Source: Actinokineospora xionganensis (GTDB taxonomy: Bacteria; Actinomycetota; Actinomycetes; Mycobacteriales; Pseudonocardiaceae). From it: a stretch of DNA of 64,000 nt. The stretch lies in the NCBI RefSeq assembly GCF_014323725.1, contig NZ_JABVED010000004.1, positions 307,935-371,934 on the forward strand, written 5' to 3'. Shown here piece by piece: positions 43,235-52,390 of this stretch (its first letter is position 1; every line of letters begins with the position of its first letter). A program made the translations under genes and the position numbers. The notes beneath the pieces are model-generated. The model did not search any database. It saw only the letters and a program-made list of their open reading frames with translations, and was not told where the DNA came from.

Positions 43235-44095
43235 ATGCGGAAGTGGCGCAAACTAGGGGCCGCGGTGGGTATCGCGGCCATGATCGCTGCCGAGACCGGA
43301 CTGGCGAACGCGGGCCCCGGCATGGAGGGCAATCCCTACCAGCGGGGCCCCGCGCCGACGACGGCGAGTATCGAGGCGCCCACCGGAGCGTTCGCGGTGT
43401 CCAACGCGTCGGTTCCCGGCGGGAACGGCTTCGGCGGCGGAACACTGACCTACCCGACCGACACCAGTCAGGGCACGTTCGGCGCGGTCGTGGTCACGCC
43501 GGGATTCCTCTCGCCGGAGATGAAGTGGTACGGCCCGCGGCTGGCTTCGCAGGGCTTCGTCGTGCTCACCATCGCGACCAACACGGCGGTGGACCAGCCG
43601 GGTGCGCGGGCGGCGCAAATGCTGGCGGCGTTGAGGTATCTGGTGGAGCAGAGCCCGGTCAAGAACCGCGTCGATGGCTCCCGGCTGGCGGTGATGGGCC
43701 ACTCCATGGGCGGTGGCGGCTCCCTTGAGGCCGCGGAGGCATATCCTGCGCTCAAGGCCGCCATCCCGCTCGAACCGTGGGACCTGGGCAAGAGCTTCAG
43801 CGCGGTGCGCACCCCGACGCTGATCGTCGGCGGACAGAGCGACTGGATCGCACCGGTCGGTCAGCACGCCGTCCCGTTCTACAACAGCATTCCGGCGGGC
43901 GTGAACAAGGCCTACATCGAACTCGCGGGCGGAAGCCACTTCGTGCCGATGTCCCCGAACGTCACGATCGCGAAGTACAGCATCGCGTGGCTGAAGCGGT
44001 TCGTCGACAACGACACCCGCTACGACCAGTTCCTGTGCCCGGTCCCACAGGCTGCCGCGCTCTCGGTGTCCAAGGGGACTTGCCCGCACACCTGA
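43235..44095 (+). CDS. Secreted cutinase / PETase-like polyester hydrolase
   Basis: Secreted alpha/beta hydrolase of 286 residues. Signal peptide of about 25 residues; mature start NPYQRGPAPTTASIEAPTG closely matches Thermobifida-type cutinases and PETases. Catalytic Ser in GHSMGGGG near 154, Asp in SDWIAP near 202, His in GSHFVP near 232; the substrate-stacking Trp is in LEPWDLGK. Two C-terminal Cys (FLCPVP and GTCPHT) fit the conserved disulphide. The oxyanion-loop aromatic is Phe in TPGF rather than Tyr. Expected to cleave cutin, polyesters or lipids outside the cell. A strong hairpin terminator follows. Confidence 0.92.
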   Translation: MRKWRKLGAAVGIAAMIAAETGLANAGPGMEGNPYQRGPAPTTASIEAPTGAFAVSNASVPGGNGFGGGTLTYPTDTSQGTFGAVVVTPGFLSPEMKWYGPRLASQGFVVLTIATNTAVDQPGARAAQMLAALRYLVEQSPVKNRVDGSRLAVMGHSMGGGGSLEAAEAYPALKAAIPLEPWDLGKSFSAVRTPTLIVGGQSDWIAPVGQHAVPFYNSIPAGVNKAYIELAGGSHFVPMSPNVTIAKYSIAWLKRFVDNDTRYDQFLCPVPQAAALSVSKGTCPHT

Positions 44096-44103
44096 TCACC
44101 GAA

Positions 44104-44145
44104 CGCCGCTGCCCCGCCTGGCCATGGTCCGGCGGGGCAGCGGCG
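44104..44145. terminator. Hairpin terminator after cutinase gene
   Basis: Perfect 15-bp GC-rich inverted repeat, arms 44104-44118 and 44131-44145, 12-nt loop, starting 8 bp after the stop codon. Confidence 0.8.
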
Positions 44146-44311
44146 TGGCTGAGGTTCGCTTCCGGTCACCGGCTGGGCGTCTCAGAGCCCCTACGCACAG
44201 CCAATCCGTGCGAGCGGCGGCCATGCCCAAGCCGATGTGGTCAACGGTCGCGGCGGGGACGAGTGTCATCGAGCCCGCGAGTCATCCGGCTGGTCCCCGC
44301 CCGCGTGCGAC

Positions 44312-44823
44312 TCACGGCACCGAGCGACGCCGCGCTCCGCCGGGTGTCGGCGACACCGTCGACTCCAGGAGCCCAGCGGGATCCTCGGCGCTGATCGCCA
44401 CGCCCTCGGACCGACTCCGCGCGACCAGGCCGGGATAGCCGTCGTCGGACCACTGGCCGTACTCGTCACTGAGGGCTTCGCTGAGATTGGTGACCCGGAG
44501 GACCTGGAACTGGCCCTCGCCGTCGAGGCTGACAACGGGCGCCGAGGCGAGCCGGAGGGCGTTCGGCCCACGCCGGTAACCGAACGCCTGACCCTCGTCC
44601 TCATCTTCACCAACCCACGTGACCAGCGCGGCCGTCTCCTCGATCGCCCGGACGTTGGCGGCGATGTCGGGATTCGCGAGGTCCTCGGCGGTCAAGCAGT
44701 TGGAGTCCAGCGCCGCGGCTGCTCGCCGCCGGCAAGCAGACGCAGGCCATCCGACCAGGGATTCGGCTCGCCCGCGTCCTGCGGACGGCGCCAAACGGCG
44801 AGATCTTCGGGAACCATCGACAT
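44312..44823 (-). pseudogene. SMI1/KNR4 (SUKH)-like protein, frameshifted
   Basis: Starts with a good ATG (44823, GAGAGG upstream) and reads MSMVPEDLAVWRRPQDAG to a stop after about 43 codons. A second frame continues with typical codon use: LTAEDLANPDIAANVRAIEE, LVTWVGEDEDEGQAFGYRRG and PVVSLDGEGQFQVL. The second part resembles SUKH-like proteins. Joining them requires one frameshift near 44700, so this is a broken gene or a sequencing error. Function unknown. Confidence 0.5.
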
Positions 44824-44941
44824 ACCTCTCGTGGTGGCATGCGGGGAATGCCTACGGGTTGGCGCGGCTCACCTACTCAACCCACGCCAACCCATAAGTC
44901 CGCAAGACCTGCCGATCAGCCCCGCGGTGCCAGTCGGACTG

Positions 44942-45310
44942 TCAGGCCGGGGGTTCCTCCTGGAGGGCACGGACCTCGATCCTGCTCCGTAGCGCCCGTG
45001 AGGCCTGCTTGGCCCATTCGATCGCGACGTCGTCGTTTTCGGCCTCGATGATCCAGAAGCCGCCGAGGTACTCCTTGGCGTCGACGAACGGGCCAGGGGT
45101 GAGGACGGGGCTGTCTCCGGTGTAGTCCACCGTGGTCGCGGTCGACGGCGGGTGCAGGCCGCCCGCGGTCACGAACGCGCCCGCTTCCTGGACGGCGGTG
45201 TTGAAGGCGCCGACTTCGGCCATGATCTCCTGCAGCTCCGCGGGGTCCATGTCCTCCATCGTCGGCTCCTCGGCGGAGTCGTGGGGCAGGCTCAGGAAGT
45301 ACTTCGTCAT
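44942..45310 (-). CDS. YCII/DGPF-domain protein
   Basis: Protein of 122 residues with MTKYFLSLPHDSAEEP, VTAGGLHPPSTATTV, LTPGPFVDAKEYLGGFWIIE and WAKQASRA, the DGPF (YCII-related) fold. Such genes often lie beside ECF sigma factors or regulators; here the neighbour is the LuxR regulator at 45419. The ATG at 45310 has GGAG upstream. Function unknown. Confidence 0.85.
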   Translation of the reverse strand: MTKYFLSLPHDSAEEPTMEDMDPAELQEIMAEVGAFNTAVQEAGAFVTAGGLHPPSTATTVDYTGDSPVLTPGPFVDAKEYLGGFWIIEAENDDVAIEWAKQASRALRSRIEVRALQEEPPA

Positions 45311-45418
45311 TGCCGTCTCCGTTCGGGCGTCACTGGCTGATGCCGGAAACCCTAGGGCGGGGCTGCCCGGCGCGGCATCAGTCATCGTGACTGGTGTCCG
45401 GGGAACCGGTCACCGGCA

Positions 45419-48145
45419 TCAGACGAGATGGGCCAACTCGGAGCGACCGGTGACGCCGAGTTTCGGATACGCCTTGTACAGATGGTGGCCGACGGTCCGC
45501 GGGCTGAGGAAGAGCTGTGCGGCGATCTCCTTGTTGGTACGACCATCGGCGGCCAGCCGCACGACCTGCAGCTCCTGCGGGGTCAACAGGGTGAGCGGGC
45601 CACTGCGCTGGGGCTCGTCGCCGCGCTCGCCGAAGGCGGCCAGCTCGCCGCGCGCGCGCTCGGCCCAAAGCTCCGCGCCGAGGCGCTCGAACGCGGACAC
45701 CGCCGCGGCGAGATGGCCGCGGGCCTCGGAGCGACGGCGCCTGCGGCGCAGCCACTCGCCGTAGACCAGCTGGGTACGGGCGCGCTCATAGGGGCCGCCT
45801 TGCCGCTCGTGGAGCCGCAGGGCCTCGGCGTAGAGCGCGTCGGCGTCGCCGTCGTCGGCCAACAGGGCCTGGCAGCGCAGTGCGAGCCCGGTGGCGACCG
45901 GGCGGTCGACGTGCTCAGCCCAGTGCCGCAAAGCCGTCAGCGGTCCATGGGCGCGATCCGGCATGCCGCCGCGCACGGCCGCTTCCACCAGATCCGGCAC
46001 CGCCCGCACCAGGAGGTCGCGGCTCGCCGGTCCCCCGGCCACTTGCTCCAGCCGGTCGAAAGCGTCGCCGAACCGCCGGGCGGAAAGCTCGAGCATCCCG
46101 AGACCCCAGGCCGCGATCTCGGCATTGACCCGGTGCCGGGCTCGGGCACGCGGGAGCACCTCCTCGGCAAGGGCTCGGCAGCGTGCCTCGTCACCCGACA
46201 CGGCGTGCAACCAGACCTCAACCGATCGGTGGGCCAGGGTCTCCGTCGTGTTCCGGAGTTCGGCGCTGACGGCTGCGCCTTCCGCCACACACGCGCGGGC
46301 ATCCGCGAACTCGCCGCGAAACAGCCGCGCCACGGCGAGGACGTTGAGGGTGTACGGGACCCATCCCAAGGCCCCGGTGGCCCGCACCTTGGCCAGCATG
46401 TCCTCGGTCTCCGCGATGACGCGGTCGTCGTCGGCGATCATGAGACCGCCGAACCCGGCCGTGATGCGATGCATCAGGTCCTGTCCGCCGCCCAGTGCCG
46501 TCACGGTGTCGAGATCGCGCATGGGGCCGACGGCGGGCTCCGGGCGTCCGGCGAAGAGCTCCGCCCACCCGAGCAGGGCGGCGACAACGGGTGCCCACTG
46601 CGCGGGAGGGGTGAACCCGCGCAGCAAATCGGCCGCACGCTGCAGCAGTTCGTGCGCCGCTCCGTGCCGGGCGGCGTGCACCGCCTCGAAGAGCAGAAGC
46701 GCGGCGCGCTCCGGATCGGTGTCGCGCACCAACGCGGCGGCCTCGAGTGTCAGCTCCGCGTCGGCCCGCGGTGAGGTGCGTTCGTACTCCACGGCACCGC
46801 GGGTGTAGGTCGCGTCGGCCCGGATGCCAGGGTCGGTGGTGAGCGAGAGCGCTTCGGCCGCGAGCCGGGCGGCGCGGTCGGCTTTGCCCGCGTCGAACGC
46901 GGCCTGGCTGGCCCGGGCGATACGCCGGGCCTTGAGCTCTCGGTCGACGCTGAGTCGACCGGCGCGTTCGTAGGCGGCGGATACCGCCGTCGCGCCGCCT
47001 CGGTGCCAGGCCCGCTCCGCCGCGGCTTGGAGTTCGGCGGCCACGCCCTCGTCGGGTGTGGTGGTGGCAGCGGCGAGGTGCCAGGCTCGCCGGTCGGCGT
47101 CGGCGTCCGCCCGCAGCGCCTCGGCGTACGCGCGATGCACCTCGATCCGCCGGTGCAGGGGCGCGTCCTGGTAGGAGGCCGCCCGCACCAAGGGGTGGCG
47201 GAAGGTCACTCGGTTGTCGATGCGGACCAGCCGGTCGCGTTCGGCGGGCGCGAGGTCACTGGGGGCGCCACCGAGGGACTCGATCACGTGCAGGATCGTC
47301 GCGAGGGGAGCCGCGGTGTCGGCCGCCGCCACCAGGAGCGCGCGTTGGGTGAGTTCGGGAAGCTCCACGATCTGGTGGCGGAATGTCTCCTGGACGCGGC
47401 GGGTCACCGGCAGCGGGCCGACGTGTTCGGCGGGGTCGGACTCGTCGACCTCACGTGCCGCGAGCCGCGCTGACCCGAGCTCGATGATCGCCAGCGGATT
47501 GCCGCCGGACTCCGCGAGGACACGGTCCCGAACCGGTCCGATGAGGTCCGGTGCGTGGCCGTCGAGCAGCCGCGCGGCGTCCGGCGCGGTGAGGCCGGGC
47601 AGATCCAGGACCTCGACGCCCGCGATCTCGAACGCCACCGACGTCTCGCGCACCGCGAACAGCAGCGCGATCGGGTCGGCCACGAAGCGACGTGAGGCGA
47701 ACAACAGCGCTTCCACGGAACCTTGGTCGAGCCATTGCAGGTCGTCGACCACGCACAGCAGCGGGGCGTCCTCGGCCAGATCGGCGAGCAAGGACAGGGT
47801 GCCCGCGGAGATCAGGAACCGGTTGGCCTCGTCCCCGTCGGCCAGACCGAAAGCGCAACGCAGTGCGGTGGCCTGGGGGGTGGGCAGGGCGTCCAACCGA
47901 TCCAGGTGTGGGAACAAGAGTTGGTGCAGGCCGGCGTACGCCAGCTCGGAGTCGGACTCGACCCCGACCCCGCGGACCACCCGCATGCCCTCGGCTTCGG
48001 CGGTCGCCATGGCGTGGTCGAGAAGGACCGATTTCCCGATCCCCGGTGCGCCCCGCAGCCCCAGCGCGCCGCTGCGTTCGTCACGCGCGTCCGCCAGCAG
48101 GCGCCGAATCCGCGCCCGCTCGACATCCCTTCCCACCATCGACAT
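45419..48145 (-). CDS. LAL-family LuxR regulator with AAA ATPase
   Basis: Large ATP-binding LuxR regulator of 908 residues. N-terminal NTPase: Walker A GAPGIGKS at 32-39, Walker B LLCVVDDLQWLD. Middle about 500 residues are alpha-helical TPR-like repeats. C-terminal LuxR HTH: LTPQELQVVRLAADGRTNKE and FLSPRTVGHHLYKAYPKLGV. The family (MalT-like) responds to small ligands and often controls secondary metabolism. It is adjacent to the YCII gene but not clearly in an operon with it. Confidence 0.9.
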   Translation of the reverse strand: MSMVGRDVERARIRRLLADARDERSGALGLRGAPGIGKSVLLDHAMATAEAEGMRVVRGVGVESDSELAYAGLHQLLFPHLDRLDALPTPQATALRCAFGLADGDEANRFLISAGTLSLLADLAEDAPLLCVVDDLQWLDQGSVEALLFASRRFVADPIALLFAVRETSVAFEIAGVEVLDLPGLTAPDAARLLDGHAPDLIGPVRDRVLAESGGNPLAIIELGSARLAAREVDESDPAEHVGPLPVTRRVQETFRHQIVELPELTQRALLVAAADTAAPLATILHVIESLGGAPSDLAPAERDRLVRIDNRVTFRHPLVRAASYQDAPLHRRIEVHRAYAEALRADADADRRAWHLAAATTTPDEGVAAELQAAAERAWHRGGATAVSAAYERAGRLSVDRELKARRIARASQAAFDAGKADRAARLAAEALSLTTDPGIRADATYTRGAVEYERTSPRADAELTLEAAALVRDTDPERAALLLFEAVHAARHGAAHELLQRAADLLRGFTPPAQWAPVVAALLGWAELFAGRPEPAVGPMRDLDTVTALGGGQDLMHRITAGFGGLMIADDDRVIAETEDMLAKVRATGALGWVPYTLNVLAVARLFRGEFADARACVAEGAAVSAELRNTTETLAHRSVEVWLHAVSGDEARCRALAEEVLPRARARHRVNAEIAAWGLGMLELSARRFGDAFDRLEQVAGGPASRDLLVRAVPDLVEAAVRGGMPDRAHGPLTALRHWAEHVDRPVATGLALRCQALLADDGDADALYAEALRLHERQGGPYERARTQLVYGEWLRRRRRRSEARGHLAAAVSAFERLGAELWAERARGELAAFGERGDEPQRSGPLTLLTPQELQVVRLAADGRTNKEIAAQLFLSPRTVGHHLYKAYPKLGVTGRSELAHLV

Positions 48146-48522
48146 GCGGGCACCCTAATCCCCGGTGGCGAACTCGATCGCCGCGCCAAGTCCAGGCTCC
48201 CGGCCGGGGGGCCTCGAACCGCGTGGTCCGTGGCCGGTTGACCGAAAGAGGGTTTGTCGCTGGACCACTCGGGCGGCAACCAGCGACGATTGCTCGACGT
48301 GGGCCGTGGCTTGGAGAAAGCGTTGTCAGCTTCGCCCTACCTGCCTGGCGAATGACACGTGGGCGGCTGCTGCGCATCGCCGCGGTCGCGGCGCTCGTGG
48401 AATTGTTCATACCTCTGCTGATCGCGCTGATCACGAACATCCCTGGCGGGTCAGTGCTGTTGCTGCCGGCGCGCTCGGGGTCACCATGGTCGGCGTCCAC
48501 GCTGTGGTCTACCAGCTCGACA
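48146..48522. other. Intergenic region with possible broken membrane-protein gene
   Basis: About 380 bp. On the plus strand from ATG 48352 a hydrophobic stretch reads LFIPLLIALITNIPGG; after a shift near 48470 another frame gives ALGVTMVGVHAVVYQLDI. This could be a frameshifted small membrane protein, but I do not recognise it. Confidence 0.3.
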
Positions 48523-49176
48523 TCACCGCCTCCAGCGCCACACCAGCGGCGGCCTGCCGCCCTTGGGTTGCGCGGCGGCGTGTCGCGCGGTGCGTTCCAG
48601 GCCCGGCACCCGCTCCATCGTGCGGCTGAGGTTGGCCGGATAGGGACGGTCGCCGGTGAGGGACTCGGTCACGTCCAGTGCCTGTGCGGTGGTGAACTCC
48701 TCGCCCAGCAGTCCCGCGGTGAACGCCGGGTCCCGCCACAGCCGGTCGGCGAGCATCGGGCGGCAGTCGCCGACGATGCGGTCGTGGTCGAAGGCCAACG
48801 GCGGCACATCGTCCAGCGGAGCCCACGTCGCGCGGTCGCCGTCCATCCGGCTCGCGTCGAAGGTGCACCACAGCGCGATCGACAACGTCGGGCCGCGCGG
48901 GTCTCGGGACGGCTCGTCGAACGTCGTCAGCTGACCCGCCGCCGAGATGGCCGCCGCGGGCACCCCGAGCTTGCCGGTCACCGCGCGCCGGGCCGCGTCA
49001 CGCAGCCGCTCGCCCTTGCCCAGCAGCACACCGGGCAGGGCCATCGCGCCCGCGAACGGGTCGAACGCGCGGGGAGCGACCCCGAGCAGGACCGCTCTGG
49101 AGTGCGGGTCGAAGCGCAACGCCAGCACGTCCACCGACACGAGGGTTGACTCGATCACGGGCCGATTCTCCCGCAT
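48523..49176 (-). CDS. Nudix-domain regulator, NrtR-like
   Basis: Protein of 217 residues. The N-terminal Nudix fold has a degenerate box (ALPGVLLGKGERLRDAARRAVTGKLG), lacking the full REVxEExG catalytic set, as in regulatory family members. The C-terminal winged helix, FTTAQALDVTESLTGDRPYPANLSRTM, and final GGRPPLVW match NrtR, which senses NAD-pathway metabolites such as ADP-ribose. It is the last gene of a tight four-gene operon, starting 1 nt after the PurA-like stop, and may autoregulate the operon through the palindrome at 52391. Confidence 0.8.
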   Translation of the reverse strand: MRENRPVIESTLVSVDVLALRFDPHSRAVLLGVAPRAFDPFAGAMALPGVLLGKGERLRDAARRAVTGKLGVPAAAISAAGQLTTFDEPSRDPRGPTLSIALWCTFDASRMDGDRATWAPLDDVPPLAFDHDRIVGDCRPMLADRLWRDPAFTAGLLGEEFTTAQALDVTESLTGDRPYPANLSRTMERVPGLERTARHAAAQPKGGRPPLVWRWRR

Positions 49177-49177
49177 C

Positions 49178-50407
49178 TCACCGGTGGACCGGCGCCCGCA
49201 CCGCGTAGTCGGCGCGGTCGGGCCCCGCGCCCGCCACCACCACCGCAACGCCCAGGTGCTCCTGCAGCCACGCCACCGGGTCCGGCATGTCGACCAACTC
49301 AGGCGTGCGGTCGGCGAGGAACTCGGTGAGCCCGGATTCCGGGAGCGGCGCGTCGTACGAGGTGGCCACGGAGAGCCCGTCGACGTCCAGGTGCGTCACC
49401 GCCAGGGCGTCCACGCCACCGCACGCCGCCACCGCGTAGCGCAACAGCACGGCGTCGAGGTGCCCCGCGCGCCACGCTCCCTGGTACTCGCCCGCGCCGT
49501 TGTGCCGCTCCGGGAACCGCTCCAGCGTGCTCTGGTCCTCGGTCGGGAACGGCCCCGCGCCGTGGCGGGTCTGGTACGTCCTCGTCACGCCGATCACCGT
49601 GGCCTCGCGGCCCCCGAGCAGGCCGAGGGCGTTGTCCGGGGTCACCGTCGACCATGTGGTGTGCGGGTGGAATCCGCGCCACTGGTCGAGCAGCACGCCC
49701 TGGGCGCCCTCGAACACCAGCCTGCCCCGATCGGCGAGCCTGCCGACCTCGTCGCCGGTCGTGACGCGGACCGCGCCCGCGAAGTCCCGGTACAGGGCAA
49801 CCAGATCATCCACCGACGTGCCCGCCCCGATCAGCGGCTCGTAGAAGCGGGCCAGCGCGTCGAGTTTCCCGCGCAGCACCGACGGTCGCGCGCAGTCGCC
49901 CACCACGGGCGGCGGACCGGGGACACCGAGCACCCGCTGGCTCTCCACCACATCACCAGGGCTCGCCCCCGCGAGCAGCGAGTACCACACTGTCTCGCCG
50001 ATCCCCTTGCCGCACGAGCCGTGCCGGGCGCGGCCGCGGGCGTCCTCCCGCGCCCGGTTCGCGGCCACGTGAATCGGCGTGGTGAGCAGGGCGTCAGCGT
50101 CGATGGACAACAGCCGCAGCGGGTCGGCGACGCCCAGCGCCGCCAGTTCCTCCGACTCACGGGCCAAGGCGATCGGCTCGACCAGGACGTGCCGGGAGAG
50201 GTGGGTCGGCACGCCCGTGAGCGTGCCGGACCCGAACTGGCTGAACGTGTGGTGGCGGTCCCCGACGACCACGTTGTGCGCGGCCTGCGCGCCACCGTTG
50301 AACCGCACCACCGACACCACCGGGCCTTCGTGGCACAGCGCGTCGACCACCGCTCCCTTGCCCTCGTCGCCGAACCCGAGCCCGATGACGATGAGGTGCC
50401 CGGCCAT
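49178..50407 (-). CDS. Divergent adenylosuccinate synthetase-like enzyme
   Basis: GTP-dependent ligase fold of 409 residues related to PurA. Seen: GDEGKG at 13-18 with the catalytic Asp, GGAQAAHNVV (PurA has GGHNAGHT; the His is kept), HGSCGKGIGE in place of TTGRGIGP, FEGAQGVLLD, TRTYQTRHGAGPFPTE, and THLDVDGL. Large parts differ, and the phosphate/IMP loop is altered, so it may use another nucleotide or amino donor. Housekeeping PurA genes are not normally set between vWA and Nudix genes; I infer a specialised nucleotide-like product. Start overlaps the vWA stop by one base. Confidence 0.85.
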   Translation of the reverse strand: MAGHLIVIGLGFGDEGKGAVVDALCHEGPVVSVVRFNGGAQAAHNVVVGDRHHTFSQFGSGTLTGVPTHLSRHVLVEPIALARESEELAALGVADPLRLLSIDADALLTTPIHVAANRAREDARGRARHGSCGKGIGETVWYSLLAGASPGDVVESQRVLGVPGPPPVVGDCARPSVLRGKLDALARFYEPLIGAGTSVDDLVALYRDFAGAVRVTTGDEVGRLADRGRLVFEGAQGVLLDQWRGFHPHTTWSTVTPDNALGLLGGREATVIGVTRTYQTRHGAGPFPTEDQSTLERFPERHNGAGEYQGAWRAGHLDAVLLRYAVAACGGVDALAVTHLDVDGLSVATSYDAPLPESGLTEFLADRTPELVDMPDPVAWLQEHLGVAVVVAGAGPDRADYAVRAPVHR

Positions 50408-51387
50408 CAGCTCAACGTCACGTCGTCGGGGCCGTCGAGCAGCGGGGGCGTGGGCGATGCGGCCATCGCCTTGCCGCCCGCGTGGACGAGCGCCTTGCCG
50501 ACCGACACGCTCTCCGCCGCGGACCCGATCTCGGTCAGGTCCACCATCGCCTGATCCAGGTCGACCACCCGCTCCTCCATGCCGATGGTGGCGGCGATCA
50601 GTTCGCACACCGCGCCCGGATCGTCCAGCTTGAGGAAGTTCTGGCCGAGCAGGCCGCGCCAGTGGTCGGCGATCTGCGGGTCGTCGTAGTACGACGACTG
50701 CTTGGGCAGCACGAAGTACACGTGCCACTTGCGTTCGAGTTCCCGGTAAACCGAGGCCGGGTCGATGTCGTGCCGCACGTCGTCCCCGATGATCCGGCGG
50801 ATGTGCCGCGCCTCCAGCCGCGGCTTGTTCAGCTCGTCGCCGATCAGGAACAGGTAGCCCTTGCGCCCACGCTTCTGCCACGCGTCGGTCACCACGTGCC
50901 GGGCCACGAAGTAGGCCGCGAGCTCGTAGGACTCGCTCTTCTGCCCGCCGCCGTTGCCCTCAAGAAAGATGGTGCGCAGCTGCTCGTCCATCCGGTTGTC
51001 CGACTCGAACTGCCCGACCTGCAGCGGCACCCGGTCACTGTCGGCGTCGCCGATGCCCCCGAACATCAGCTGCGGATCGGCCAGGTAACCCTTGCGCTGC
51101 AACAGGCCGTGCAGCCTGCCCAGCTTGCCTTGCATGATCTTCGGCACGGTGCCCATCGAGCCGGTGACGTCGAACAGCACCGCGATCGGCGTGGAGTCGG
51201 CGTGGTCGGCCGAGTCGCGGCACTCGCGCGCCACCACGCCCTTCGGGTCGAGCGAGGGGTCGGCCTTCCACTCGCTCCTGGCCCGCGACCGCAGCGCGGA
51301 GGTGTAGCCGAAATCGTCGACTCCCTTGGCGGCGCGGAAGGTCCGGGCCGCCGCGTAGGCGTTGTCGTCCCATTTGCCGTGTCCCAT
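50407..51387 (-). CDS. VWA-domain protein
   Basis: Protein of 326 residues with a von Willebrand A domain. The metal site begins AVLFDVTGSMG near 70 (DxTxS-type MIDAS variant), with GIGDADSD and FLEGNGGGQKSESYELA downstream, and ends in a short acidic-Pro tail. ATG at 51387 has CAGGAG upstream and follows the kinase-like stop by one base. In this operon it probably scaffolds or regulates the PurA-like enzyme in an ATP/GTP-linked stress response; inference only. Confidence 0.83.
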   Translation of the reverse strand: MGHGKWDDNAYAAARTFRAAKGVDDFGYTSALRSRARSEWKADPSLDPKGVVARECRDSADHADSTPIAVLFDVTGSMGTVPKIMQGKLGRLHGLLQRKGYLADPQLMFGGIGDADSDRVPLQVGQFESDNRMDEQLRTIFLEGNGGGQKSESYELAAYFVARHVVTDAWQKRGRKGYLFLIGDELNKPRLEARHIRRIIGDDVRHDIDPASVYRELERKWHVYFVLPKQSSYYDDPQIADHWRGLLGQNFLKLDDPGAVCELIAATIGMEERVVDLDQAMVDLTEIGSAAESVSVGKALVHAGGKAMAASPTPPLLDGPDDVTLS

Positions 51388-51388
51388 G

Positions 51389-52390
51389 TCAGGCTCCTGT
51401 CCTGGGTAGGGCGAACGGACGGAAGGTCCGTTCGCCATAGAGTTCTTCGAGTATTTCGTCGTACTCGGTGAGCAGGTCGACGCAGTCCGGCCGTCGACCG
51501 GGGTCGTCCTGCGTGCACCACCGCGCGAACGCCCGCTGCCGGTGTTCGCTGTCCGCCAACAGGTCCAGCATCAGCGTGTGTGCCATGTGGACGTCCGTGG
51601 CGGCGGTGACCGGGCGCCCGTCGCGAACCTCCGGCGGGTAGGAGATGGTCTTGTCCGTCGCCAGCAGCCGCTCGCCCGCCGTGACGCCGAATGTCCAGCC
51701 CGCGAGCACGATCCCGTGCCGCTCGGGGTGCACCAGCACGTTTTCCGCGACAATCGCGCCGTGCACCAAGCCGATCCGGTGCGCGCCCGCGACCGCCCGC
51801 AGCAGCCTGCGGTGCATCCACGCGTAGTCGCGTCCGTCCAGCCCGCCGGGGAACGCGCGACGCACGTCCGCCAGCGTCACAAACCCGTCCAGCAGTGCTT
51901 CCAGCACAGTGAAGGCGCGCTCGCCACGACCCACGTCGCCGGACTCGTCGACCAGTCGCGGGTAGTAGGGCCGCAGCCACGGGTGCTGGTCGGTGAGCCT
52001 GCCGAGTCGGCGTAACGCGTCCCACTCGGCGTGCAGCAGCGGGTTGAGCGCCGGGGCGCGGACGACCTTGACCACGTGGGGCCCGTCGGTCAGATACACG
52101 TTGGCGACACTGCCCACCGCGTGCCGACCGGTGATCGGATAGCTGGAGCGCGCGGTACGCATGACCACCTGGTCGCAGTGAAGCCACCCGCGATGGAACT
52201 GGGCCACCTTCACCGACGCCGCGTAGGCCCTCGTGTCGTCCGCGCCCACCCGGTCCGGATGCAACACCAGCGCCAAGGCCCGGACCAGCCGCTGCGCCTC
52301 CTTCTTTCCAGCCGCGTCGAACGGCCCGAACAAGTCCGCGGGCGAACGGGCCCCCTCGACCCGTTCGAGCGCTTCCTCCCTGGTGAACAT
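51389..52390 (-). CDS. J-like plus pseudokinase protein
   Basis: Protein of 333 residues. The first 60 resemble a J-domain (DLFGPFDAAGKKEAQRLVRALALVLHPD, with HPD). A kinase-like fold follows: VVKVVR Lys, then LVHGAIVAENVLV near 205 where HRD's Asp is missing but Asn is kept, and IVLAGW where the DFG Asp is absent. Both catalytic acids are lost, so I call it a pseudokinase. First gene of the operon; the start ATG directly abuts a 25-bp palindrome and no ribosome site is visible, so it is probably leaderless. Confidence 0.78.
   Translation of the reverse strand: MFTREEALERVEGARSPADLFGPFDAAGKKEAQRLVRALALVLHPDRVGADDTRAYAASVKVAQFHRGWLHCDQVVMRTARSSYPITGRHAVGSVANVYLTDGPHVVKVVRAPALNPLLHAEWDALRRLGRLTDQHPWLRPYYPRLVDESGDVGRGERAFTVLEALLDGFVTLADVRRAFPGGLDGRDYAWMHRRLLRAVAGAHRIGLVHGAIVAENVLVHPERHGIVLAGWTFGVTAGERLLATDKTISYPPEVRDGRPVTAATDVHMAHTLMLDLLADSEHRQRAFARWCTQDDPGRRPDCVDLLTEYDEILEELYGERTFRPFALPRTGA

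Noticed and set aside
49178..50407. Ordinary housekeeping purA
   Set aside because: Too divergent in the IMP/phosphate loops and embedded in a vWA/pseudokinase/Nudix operon.
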